Assembly (NCBI GenBank): GCA_047495785.1 | Contig: JBLDXI010000009.1 | Location: 4,960,001 to 5,024,000 of the forward strand | Direction: 5' to 3' | Source: Lepidodermella squamata | Lineage: Eukaryota; Gastrotricha | DNA: 64,000 nucleotides | In this document: positions 55,372 to 64,000 of the stretch, piece after piece | How positions within the stretch are numbered: position 1 is the first letter of the stretch | How the letters are laid out: every line of letters begins with the position of its first letter | Notes under the pieces: generated by a model | The model's input: only the letters and a program-made list of their open reading frames with translations | Database searches by the model: none | What the model was told of the DNA's origin: nothing | Program-made: the position numbers and the translations under genes

Positions 55372-57797
55372 ATGGCATTGCGTGGGGTTCGAGTGTTAGA
55401 AATGGCTGGCTTAGCTCCTGTGCCATATTGCGCCATGGTTCTGGCTGATTTTGGAGCCGAAGTCATCAGAATCGACAAGGCTAGAGATACCGAGGTTGAT
55501 ACGAAACTAGGCCGAGGCAAGAAGTCGATTGCTGTCGATTTAAAACACCCGGATGGGCGAAAACTTGTGACAAATCTCGCGGCTAAATCTGATGTTTTAA
55601 TCGAACCATTTCGAGCTGGAGTTATGGAAAAATTGGGTAAGCCATCAATATTCTGAAAATAAAAAAAAATGGCTTCACTGTTATTAAATTATCGATAGAA
55701 AATTCGTCTTGAGTGCAAATTTAGCAGTATAACGAGCTAATTGAATATTCCACGCCTCGTTTCCCGTGGCGTAAAAATTGACGCGTTCTGATTTTATTTC
55801 TGACAGCTCTTTATAAATCGAGAGTTTCTAAAAAATTTTGGGACGACCTCTAACCTAAACCTGATTGATTTACTTCAAACTTTATCGTTATTACTGACAG
55901 GTCTGGGCCCAGAGCCGTTGATGAAAGTTAACCCGCGATTGATTTACGCCCGGCTAACTGGTTACGGCCAGACCGGCCCATTGAGCAGTCACGGTGTGTT
56001 GATTACTACATACCATTCATAGATAATCGCTTAATTACATTCATAAATCAGCCGGCCATGATCTGAATTTCCTCGCGTATTCCGGCCTGTTATGGGCGTT
56101 CGGCTCGCCGCAACACCGCCCTAAGCCACCCATCAATTTAATGGCCGATTTCGCTGGCGGGGGTCTGTTGTGCTCGTTCGCGATTGCTGCGGCGCTGTTT
56201 CAGCGAACCAACTCTGGCCGCGGTCAGGTTTTAGAGCTGAGCATGACGCAGGGCGCGGCTTATGTCGGCAGTTGGCTGTGGCGGTCGCGGCAATCGATGA
56301 GTTTTGTATGGCCGCAGCCTGACCAGCCGGGTACGAATTTGTTGGACGATGGTCAGGCGTTTTATACGACGTATAAGACGAAAGATGGGGGTTATGTCGC
56401 TGTTGGCGCGATCGAACCGAGATTTTTCAAGGCTTTATTGAAAGGTGAATCATTGAGTCAATGAATTCAAAAAATATGGACGGTACCTTTGTCCGCAGCA
56501 AATTTCTATTTTTTTCAATATGGACGTTTGATAAAAAGCTAATCACAGTTGATAGCTTGATTCGAGAGCTATCGTTTGGCGCTAATGTTGCCAAACGAGC
56601 CCTTTTAAAGTTTCACCAACAGTGTGACTTGTGAGACAAAAGTAAGATGACTTCAGAATTTCCATCATATCCCCAAATGAGTCATTTTGAAATTAATGAG
56701 TTGGGTTTTTTTTCGACAGCCCTAATCCTCATCTATCAGAATAAGTAGGAATCCCAAGATTTGGAGAAAAATTGCATATGCTAGAAAGAAACTAAAGAAA
56801 TTTTCTGTGGAAAAGAGTATGAATTTGCTGCGGGTAGGTATTTTTCAGAAATATTATTACGAAAACGGAGAAAAATCATGTGACATATATGGAAAATGGA
56901 AAAACAGGGTGTCTCTGTAACGATAGGGAGTAATGTGATAAGTGAAAAGAAGAAATTCTGCGACGATGTCTCATTTTATGGCCTGAGGCTCTTTTTAATG
57001 CCATGGAAATCCTAATCAACGATAAAAAAAGTCGTAATTTTCAACTAAAAAACGCCGAAAATTGCGGATCATCAAACTTGGGGATTTTTATAGTTAATCC
57101 GTTGTTTTGAACTTTTTTTAGTTAAAATTTTGAGGAATTAACTTTTGCTTTTATTGGTCAATACTTTGATTGTCCATCTTCAATTCATGAGCTCATTCCA
57201 TAGGGACATGAAATGCTAGTTTATGAAAAATTAAATTTAGTCAAAGTTTTAGAAGGCTCTGAAATATCATGGAGTAAACGCCTGTAATATTCCAGTTAAT
57301 TACCTTTCTAAAGCTGAGGAGATCTGAGAAAATTATCTAAATATTTTTGTTATTTTTCAGCTCTCAAAATCGAAAACCCTGACGATTTCGATCAATTTGG
57401 CGATCAAAAGCAGCTTCGCGACCGATTTGCGGCAATTTTCGCGCAAAAAGACCGCGACTACTGGGCTCAAATCGCGAGAAACAACCCAAATGCCTGCCTA
57501 TCACCTGTCCTAAGCCTCGACGAAGCGCCGCATTTCGACCACGCTAAAGCAACAGGTGCTTTTATGAAACAGCCCGAAGATTTGGGCACTGGCTATGAGC
57601 CGAGTCCTGTGCCTAGAAATCTGGCTAGTTTTGGCCCAGATTCGTTGGAGAAATCGCCCGATGACCCAGTTTTAGGGCAACACACTCGAAGTGTCTTATC
57701 ATCCATCCTTGGTCTTTCGAATTCTGAGATTGAAGATTTAAAATCTAAGGAAGTTATCGAATGCGCTGATTCTTCAACTGCCCAAGCCAAACTTTGA
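55372..57797 (+). CDS. amacr: Alpha-methylacyl-CoA racemase
   Basis: Four exons, join(55372..55636,55901..55993,56052..56444,57361..57797), 395 aa, all introns phase 1 (264, 58 and 916 bp). A class III CoA-transferase fold: [20 protein letters not shown] at the start, [29 protein letters not shown], then [12 protein letters not shown] with the catalytic His, LMADFAGGG with the Asp, and [10 protein letters not shown] with the conserved Glu. It ends AQAKL, whose AKL is a peroxisomal PTS1 signal. It interconverts R and S 2-methyl-branched acyl-CoAs for peroxisomal beta-oxidation. Length agrees with human AMACR (382). Confidence 0.96.
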
Positions 57798-57839
57798 TGA
57801 AATTCCAAATAATTTATTTTTATTTAAATTTTCATTATT

Positions 57840-57862
57840 TTAAATAGATTTTATTATTATAA
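57840..57862 (+). promoter_or_regulatory. Acceptor-like site after AMACR
   Basis: ATTTTAAATAG (AG at 57846-57847) lies between the AMACR stop and the next ATG, only 65 bp apart. Confidence 0.3.
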
Positions 57863-58186
57863 ATGGGATCTTGTTTATGCCCATCTGCGAGTCGAACGCC
57901 TCATGTAATGTCGAGAATTTACGCCCCGGCCGGTATGAACCCGCCGCCTTACCCGGTCCAACAAGGCCCAGTGCTGCATAATTACTACCCAGCATCAGTT
58001 CCAGGTCTCATGTCGACTCAAACCTACATAGTCCCACCGCCTGTGGTTTCATACAGCAGCTATAACGGGTCGGGTTTTTTAGAAGGCGCTCTCATAGGAG
58101 GCGCTCTAGGCCTCGGAATGGGCGATCATTGTATATCTTTCGGCAGTCTGTCGCTCAATAGCGTCGGATCGATAGGCTCGTTTTGA
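57863..58186 (+). CDS. Small Pro/Gly/Tyr-rich protein with N-terminal acylation motif
   Basis: 107 aa in one exon. MGSCLC at the start is a consensus for N-myristoylation of Gly2 with palmitoylation of the nearby cysteines. It is followed by a Pro/Tyr-rich middle (GMNPPPYPVQQ, IVPPPVVSYSSYNG) and a Gly-rich hydrophobic segment (FLEGALIGGALGLGMG). NPPPY is a potential WW-domain ligand. It lies 65 bp after AMACR. No family recognised. Its last 61 bp overlap a minus-strand frame ending at 58126, so one of the two may be wrong or the genes converge and overlap. Confidence 0.5.
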   Translation: MGSCLCPSASRTPHVMSRIYAPAGMNPPPYPVQQGPVLHNYYPASVPGLMSTQTYIVPPPVVSYSSYNGSGFLEGALIGGALGLGMGDHCISFGSLSLNSVGSIGSF

Positions 58187-58379
58187 TACTCGACAACGCC
58201 GGGACGAAAAATATTGCGATAATTATCGACTAATTGATCAAATATCCGCTGTGCCTCACTAATAGAGCTAGTCGGCCATCGAAAGAGCCATCTCAATTTT
58301 TCCATTTCATGTTTTTTCCATGCAAATAATATTGAGCGAGCCAAGGATATTCGGTAACGATGAGACTAAATTGTACCTA
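58126..58379 (-). CDS. Possible last exon of an unknown minus-strand gene
   Basis: A frame reads RSILFAWKKHEMEKLRWLFR, then WPTSSISEAQRIFDQLVDNY and further to LLSDRLPKDIQ and a stop at 58126. It has no in-frame ATG before the Met in HEME; acceptor-like TTTTTTAG and AATTTAG lie near 58370-58380 on the minus strand. Composition is coding-like, but the family is unknown and upstream exons were not resolved. It overlaps the 3' end of the plus-strand gene at 57863. Confidence 0.35.
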
Positions 58380-58827
58380 AAAAATTGTAGAAAAATCAAA
58401 CAAAATTCTTGAAAAAAAATGAATATTGAATTAATGCTTGAGAATAGTTTTGCATTTGATGGATCTACCATTCCAATAATTAAATCGATAACCCAATTTT
58501 TACCGTAACTTTTTCTTCCCTTGTTCGGCAATATTTTGCCGCGAATCTTCGTTTTTTTTACAGCATTCGAGTTCTCATCTTATCAAATGCGAATATTTAA
58601 ATTACTTCCTCAGCCTTTGGGCTCTTCCGTTGTTTTTCAAACTCATTCCTCTTTCTTAATTTGCGCAATTTTTTATTCGGGCTAAAACTGTTTGCTTTAA
58701 TTGTTGTATTAATTATGCCTCAATGGATCTCGTCAGTATTTTTCAATGAATTTTTTGGTAATTTTGATTACATTTTCTTGCAATTTTAGGTGTTTTTTAA
58801 TACTTTTTTATTCGTTTTTTCCGAAAT
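58380..58827. other. Spacer
   Basis: AT-rich. Minus-strand pieces near 58480-58560 (ILPNKGRKSYG) might belong to the gene ending at 58126, with a donor-like GTAAAA after TTACG, but phases do not close convincingly. Confidence 0.3.
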
Positions 58828-59139
58828 ATGAGTACAAGCGATGACCCAAAATCAGATGAATGTCAATTGGTTAAAGTTCACTTTCGGCTATCAGACGGTT
58901 CCGGCGTGATGCGAAATTTTGCCGCCGCCGAAAAGTTGCAAAGCTTGTTCAATTTTGCGCTCACCCTGCGAGCTGGCGCCCGCTCTTCGCCGAATTCATT
59001 TACCCTAGCGTCGATGAACCCGAGGCGCAAATTTACGCGAGCCGATATGAATTACAGCCTAGCCGAGCTGGGCCTTGTCCCCGCTGCCTTGTTGCTCCTT
59101 ATTCCAGCCACGCCCGAGCCGCAAAAATCGGTCGACTGA
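58828..59139 (+). CDS. Solo UBX-domain protein
   Basis: 103 aa, one exon, almost entirely a UBX domain (VKVHFRLSDGSGVMRNFAAA to LLLLIPATPEP). It is clearly homologous to the UBX domain of the gene 620 bp downstream: LASMNPRRKFTRADMNYSLA against LTSITPRRIFTNEDMSQSLA, and AELGLVPAALLLL against AELALAPSAVLLV. It lacks the thioredoxin-like head, coiled coil and membrane segment of UBXN4. It probably arose by partial duplication and, if expressed, could bind p97/CDC48 without membrane attachment (inference). Confidence 0.75.
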   Translation: MSTSDDPKSDECQLVKVHFRLSDGSGVMRNFAAAEKLQSLFNFALTLRAGARSSPNSFTLASMNPRRKFTRADMNYSLAELGLVPAALLLLIPATPEPQKSVD

Positions 59140-59756
59140 TGCGAATTTCAGCTCATTGGATGCGAAAATTTCAAAAATATGTAGCATTGGTTGTTTTCTA
59201 CTCGATTTTTCATGTGTTTATTTGTGACCCCTTTTTACCCTGAAAAATGTGCCAAATTTTGCTCACACTTTATGATCCTTATTATTATTATTATTATCAC
59301 AATTTATTGAGTCAAAAAACGCCTGTTTGAGCGGTGCTTTATAATATTTTATTAAATATTAACTTCCTAATGATTCGTGGCCAAAAATTCAAAATGAGTG
59401 TTAACATTTTGCATATCAAAAATTTGTTGTTCGGACACTATATTTAGGCAATATTCTTTCACTTTCACGGCGAATAATCTCCAATTTATTGCACACAATT
59501 TTCAATTTTTCATGTGTGAGTGAGTGTTTTTTTTGCGGATAATTTTGACATTTTACGATTGAACTGGTGAGGTACAACGGAGTTTCTTGAAATATGCTAG
59601 TCTCTGATAAATTGTGATTATTTATACATATACGACGATAAATTTCGAGTTTTTTGTGTGAGTTTTTTGCAGCACTTGACTTGGGAGAAATAAAATTCAG
59701 TGTTCAATTTTGTTTTTTCAATTCTTAGCTATTTTTTGTGAAATTATTTGATAAAT
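59140..59756. other. Spacer between the two UBX genes
   Basis: AT-rich, with a short ATT repeat at about 59280-59297. No gene seen. ATTCTTAG at 59721-59728 precedes the UBXN4 ATG and is acceptor-like. Confidence 0.35.
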
Positions 59757-61311
59757 ATGAAGTGGCACGCCGGTTCAGTTGAGGAAGCAATTCGTGATAA
59801 AAATGCCAGTAAGGCCCTGCTCGTTGTTCATATATCAGGTACGAAAAATGAAAATTCTTCATAAAATGCGGAAAAATCATGTTATTCTTAAAATTAGACG
59901 GTGGCGCAGATTCGGTTGCTATGGACGCGCTTTGGGAAGCGACCGAAGTCTCAGACATTCCAGTTGTCGCCCTTCGCCTCACTGCTGGCACTCCGAGCTT
60001 TCAACAATTCGTCCAATTTTGTACGTCAACAATTTGTTATATTATAAAAAATAATTCAAAAATTTGGGAAAAATCCCTAATAAATATATCATTTTTGTAT
60101 TTTTAGACCCGGTCGTTGTCATTCCATCGGCGTATTTCATCGGTCTCGACGGCAAGGTGATTGAAATTGTCGTCGGTAAAAAAACGCCCGAAGAACTGCC
60201 AACCTTCGTCAACCGAGCCGTGGACGCGTTCAAAGGCGCAAATTCAGCACAACCCGCCCCATCGCAGCCTAGAAACGACCCACCACCGCCCGCTCGGTCC
60301 AGCCCACCTCGAGAGACTCAACCTGAGCCGGAATCTTCGAGCCAACCATCTGGTAATAGAGTGAGCTTACAAAATATTGAGCAGCGGCTAGAACGGGCTC
60401 GTCAAGTCGTTGCGCAGCGTGACGAAGAACGCGAGCGGCAGGACGAGTTGCGCCGGCGTAATATCGGCTCAGAAATGGCGAAAGCCCGCGAGGAAATCGA
60501 GGCGAAGCAACGCGAGGCGGAGAAGGAGGAGAAAAAACGGCAGAAGGAGGCGGATAAAATCTACATGGAAAAACTGCGCAAACAAATTGAGGAAGATAAA
60601 ATTGAAAAGGCGGCGCGTTTCAACGCTGAACGGCAGAAGGAGCGCGCGGCTCAGGAGGAAAAGGCGCGAAAACTGGCTGAAATTGAGGCGGAAAAACAGG
60701 CGCGAGATCAAGCTGCCCGCGCTTCGATCGCCAAAATTCAATTCCGCCTGCCCGATGGGTCGAGTGTTGTTCGCCAGTTCGAACCTAGCGATAAGTTGAA
60801 GCTAGCCCATGATTTTGCGAAAACGCTACTGCCATCTCGGAGTGGCGTAACTTTGACATCAATCACCCCGAGGCGAATTTTTACGAATGAGGACATGTCG
60901 CAGAGTTTGGCTGAACTAGCCCTGGCACCGTCTGCGGTGTTGTTGGTGCTGCGGAGCGGGGGTGACCCGTCACAGGGGCCGAGTCACTCGAGCGAGTCGC
61001 CTAATTTCATCTCGATGTTTGTCGCGTCGTTTTTCACCTTTCTGGCCACAATTTGGGCATTTTTCGCCAATTTCATCTGGGGCCAACCGGCGGTTCAGCA
61101 GCCGCCTGCTGCTGCTGCTGGTGCGAGTAACCCTGCCCCGCAAAATCGAGCGGCTCCAGGCGCTGCGTCTGGGTCCTCGCCCCAGAAACGGACAAGTTCG
61201 GGTGGTGGCGAGCCGCGATCGACTGGTAAGGTCTACCGACTGCATGATCTGAAGCGCGACGATGATGCTGATAAGGCGACGTGGAACGGCAATTCGACGA
61301 ATCAGATGTGA
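59757..61311 (+). CDS. ubxn4: UBXN4 (erasin) homologue, ER membrane UBX protein
   Basis: Three exons, join(59757..59838,59898..60020,60107..61311), 469 aa, introns of 59 and 86 bp in phase 1. The N-terminal 125 residues match the thioredoxin-like UAS region (MKWHAGSVEEAIRDKNASKA, QFVQFYPVVVIPSAYFIG). A Pro-rich linker, a long charged coiled coil rich in Glu/Lys/Arg (about residues 150-245), a UBX domain (AKIQFRLPDGSSVVRQF to LLVL) and a hydrophobic hairpin (FVASFFTFLATIWAFFANFI) follow, with a polar Ala/Gly/Pro tail. The family recruits p97/CDC48 to the ER for ER-associated degradation. Confidence 0.93.
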
Positions 61312-61992
61312 AGAAAATGAAAAAATGAAATTTCACAGCTTAGTTACCAAATTTTGTTAAATCACTCAAGCGGAACGTTCTCAGAAAAATTCATAAACTT
61401 GGAAAAAAATTGAATAAAATAATATATTACGCGGTAAAATTGGAATTTTGTGGAATATTTGAAAAATTGTGACGTCATCAAGGAAATATTGCTAATTGCA
61501 AAAATATTTGTTGCAGCCAAATTGAATTTTTGAGAAATTTGAAAAATTGGAATGCTGTCATGTGTTGGAATTTTTCTGCGGAATGTTCGAAATAGATGCA
61601 ATCTGATAAGATTTATTGTGAATTCTGCAATTTGTCAATGTACCGCTGATGATAAACTGTGTTGAAGAAAGCGATCAGTCTTCATATTGTATCCATAGTA
61701 TTTATTCTCGGCTTCTTTTGCGAAAAATCGCGCTTAACATGTGAAATTATGTCCGCTTTTCTTGCCATGTTGGGCAAGGAACTTGATGTGGTTTCGAGAT
61801 GTGTCATATGTAAATCTTACAAAACTATGTAAAATGGATTTTTAAACAAACTTTGGTTCATCTCTCTCATTTTCGATCGAATAAAATAATTGAAAAATTT
61901 GTTGATTTAATTCGATTTTTTTCGCATTTGTTAAATAGGTGGTTTGGGCGAGTTTTGAAGAGAGGTTTTTTTTGGTAATTTATCCGGTGAAA
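61312..61992. other. Spacer, UBXN4 to enoyl-CoA hydratase gene
   Basis: 680 bp of AT-rich DNA. No gene; should include the UBXN4 3' end and the promoter of the next gene. Confidence 0.35.
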
Positions 61993-64000
61993 ATGGCTAC
62001 CGCTACGGCTGCTGCGACGGGTTCGAAATTTGTGAAACTGGAGCGTATGAAGAATGTCTTGCTAATTGGGCTGAACCGAGCCGATAAGCGGAATGCAGTC
62101 AATCAACAGGTTGCAAGCGAGCTGACCGCCGCTGTTGAACAGCTGGAACGCGATGATGTCAGTTCGAATTTTTATCTGCTTTGAAACTAGGATAGGCATA
62201 GTATACTTAAAACAGTGGAGTACCCAACCTGTATTATTAAGGCCTCGGATCTTGCGCAGTATCTCGCTGGCTTCAAATCTAACCTTGTTTCCTAAAATTT
62301 CAAGTACGAGAAATATCTGTGTTTCCGAATGTAATTTTTTCTGCCGGTTTCCACTTTTTCCTCCTTTTCACAAGAAATTTTCACAAAATTCTGGCGACTA
62401 AGGAAAAATCAGTTTTGAAACAGGGTGGCTGAGCTAGCAGGTAAAATATAATAAAAGAGAATAATAAAAGAGACACAGTCTTAATCATCATAATCACCGG
62501 GGCCAAAGGTTATGAAGGTATCATCTTCGTGAATTCCAGCAAATTGAACGGCAGCAAATTTTCCTTGCGGGAGGATAGCCAATCCACGGTCTCGGCCCTA
62601 GGACGCTTGCGGTCATCTTGTGCACAAAAAAGCACATCAACACAGGAATTCGGTTTGCCCAGGTTTTTTGAGCGGCGATTATTGTGAATTTGTCGAATTT
62701 CGTCTATTCCTGAGGCTTTGCCGTTTTTTATATGGTCTATAGCGCTCTTTTTTCATCAATTGATATTCCTATTACATCAGAGTTTATATGCGTAATCTGC
62801 GAGAGGAAACGTCTGACTTCGATTGGGCCTTGCACGGTCGTAGCCCTCTTTACCGTTAAACCCTTGTAGCCTGATTTTTCAATTTTCAATTTTTCGTTTC
62901 ACTGAAATTTCGTTACGTCTGTCATGTGACCTGTTGTCCCTTGCGAGGCCGTTGGTTATTGCGGGGCTCGATTTTAACACAAGATATTGAAGTTGTTGTG
63001 CGGAAGGACGTAGAAACGGTGATGGAAGATATATTGGCCTATTAGGAAAGAGATATTTACAATACCGTTAGCGACTATCTGAGAGCCATTCGGAAGATTG
63101 ATAATGATCGTCGAACTAGCGTCGGTATTTTCTTGAAGCGTTATTCAAGAGGCAACCTCAGCTAAACCGGTGATTTTCGAGATGAAGATTTCATTGCTGG
63201 ACTTGCTTCTGAATACGCAACTTGGGGCGGTGACTTGGTCGAAGGAGTGGAAAACCACACTCGCAGCAGTATGAGTGACGATGACCGTTAGGTGTTGATT
63301 TATTGGCTTGCAAAATTTTCAACCCGACCCAGACCTGATCGCCATTCTTGAAGAGGACGGAGCTAATACCAAAGCCGAATTCGCCGAAAACAACAGAGGC
63401 ATTATTCATCTCTTCTGCTAAAAGGTAAAGGCCATAAGGGCAAAGCATTTTTCGATAGACGTCATCTGGAGGTTCTACTAACCCACGTACACGTATCGAT
63501 GTAGCACGAGAAATAATCATCTATAATAGAAATGTTAGGGTAGCAAGCCGATATTAAGCAGCCGGTCGCCGGTCTTCAAGAGTTCTGTCATCAACTCTGC
63601 GTTCTGGCCATTGCTTCTGAGTTTGAAATATGGTCAATAAGCGTTAGTGGTATCAGCCTTGGAAGGTTAGGTTAGCATCAACGAGATTAGGGTATGATAA
63701 CCGGAATCGTAACCCGTCGACTACAACTGATTAGCAAAACATGACTTCCTGTTCAAAAGTGTTGACATTCGCGGCCCAAATTCTGATTGACATGATTGAT
63801 TACAGCAATTCAAGGAACGCTAATAATAGGATTCGACAGAGTGATGCAACACGCCACCCATTCGGGGATGGTTTTTAGAGTTAGCGATCTGTTTTAATGC
63901 TCTTTAGATTTGTGTGATGAGCTTATGTTTCCTTTTTTAGGAATTGTCTGTCGGCGTGTTGTACGGCGAAGGCGGCAATTTCTGCGCAGGTTACGATCTG
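61993..64000 (+). CDS. Enoyl-CoA hydratase/isomerase family protein, 5' part
   Basis: Exon 1 61993..62157 (55 aa) and the visible part of exon 2 63941..64000 (20 aa) join in phase 0 and run off the window. Exon 1: KNVLLIGLNRADKRNAVNQQ, the N-terminal crotonase signature (LNRPxKRNAV). Exon 2: VLYGEGGNFCAGYDL, the oxyanion-hole block (G-x-x-F-C-A-G-x-D-L). The donor is GTCAGT. A member of the crotonase superfamily acting on acyl-CoA; which one cannot be told from 75 residues. An Ala/Thr-rich start MATATAAATGS is not a clear mitochondrial signal. Confidence 0.9.
62690..62790 (-). pseudogene. Second LINE reverse-transcriptase fragment
   Basis: The minus strand reads IGISIDE, then a frameshifted SAI-.-HIKNGKASGIDE, the same segment as the relic at 5313-5477 (about 85% identical in nucleotides over some 85 bp). 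Stops and a frameshift show it is dead. Confidence 0.7.
63191..63520 (-). CDS. Unidentified open frame inside the intron
   Basis: About 109 codons: starts near IISRATSIRVRGLVEPPDD, contains MNNASVVFGEFGFGISSVLF and ends KLRIQKQVQQ. It has no known domain that I can name. Being next to LINE debris, a retroelement origin is likeliest. The ATG lies at the start of the frame. Confidence 0.25.
   Translation of the reverse strand: MIISRATSIRVRGLVEPPDDVYRKMLCPYGLYLLAEEMNNASVVFGEFGFGISSVLFKNGDQVWVGLKILQANKSTPNGHRHSYCCECGFPLLRPSHRPKLRIQKQVQQ

Larger units (their letters stand above)
62158..63940. other. Large intron of the enoyl-CoA hydratase gene
   Basis: 1783 bp filled with repeat relics. Besides the LINE fragment at 62690-62790, a minus-strand piece at about 62485-62600 reads LAILPQGKFAAVQFAGIHED then a DYDD end and may be another gene or element relic. 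Confidence 0.4.

Noticed and set aside
1-64000. Bacterial contamination or horizontal transfer
   Set aside because: All recognised genes are animal-type with spliceosomal introns, and no block shows operons with Shine-Dalgarno sites or bacterial families.

Overview
This is nuclear DNA of a small invertebrate, most likely a nematode (inference from the sequence only). The evidence: single-copy animal genes (proteasome alpha-2, LASP, DPY-19, AMACR, UBXN4, JAZF1-like, tetraspanin); many introns of only 51-61 bp; an AT-rich acceptor of the form TTTTCAG or TTTTAG; AT-rich spacers; and same-strand gene pairs 66-195 bp apart with an acceptor-like AG just before the downstream ATG, the arrangement expected of trans-spliced operons. 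Intron and exon borders were assigned by eye from GT..AG signals, phase agreement and family homology. Each join given in an evidence field keeps one open frame, but no transcript was available.

Layout. 0-9.5 kb: an AIG1/septin-like GTPase gene (-), proteasome alpha-2 (-), and transposon-rich spacers with a 1.13-kb TA-flanked inverted-repeat element, a reverse-transcriptase relic, a small MITE, a 1.24-kb foldback element with perfect 254-bp arms and an 8-bp target duplication, and a near-perfect 70-bp hairpin. 9.8-19 kb (+): two tandem GH29 alpha-L-fucosidase genes (one without introns, one with two), a TSPAN31/13-type tetraspanin with two alternative last exons, and a JAZF1-like zinc-finger gene. 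19.5-28 kb: an inverted-repeat element, a tRNA-derived SINE, a small secreted Cys-rich gene (-), an EB-module protein (+) with a tRNA-Leu gene antisense in one intron, and two Rab32-like GTPase genes (-). 28-32.3 kb: no recognisable gene. 32.4-36.2 kb: LASP (LIM, nebulin repeats, SH3). 37-43.7 kb: repeats, a segmental duplication and a second member of the small secreted family. 43.8-52.3 kb (-): four tandem TMBIM/Lifeguard paralogues sharing one intron position, interrupted by MITEs of the hAT and TA-flanked types. 53-64 kb (+): a compact row of DPY-19 C-mannosyltransferase, AMACR with a peroxisomal signal, a small acylation-motif protein, a solo UBX-domain protein, UBXN4, and the first two exons of an enoyl-CoA hydratase family gene that leaves the window.

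Functionally the genes are mixed housekeeping: protein quality control (PSMA2, UBXN4), ER and lysosomal glycobiology (DPY-19, fucosidases), lysosome-related organelle traffic (Rab32-like), membrane and calcium homeostasis (TMBIM), peroxisomal lipid metabolism (AMACR) and actin scaffolding (LASP). I found no coherent new multi-gene system. The most notable items are the foldback element, the tetraspanin alternative C-termini, the TMBIM array, and the fucosidase pair with unequal intron content.
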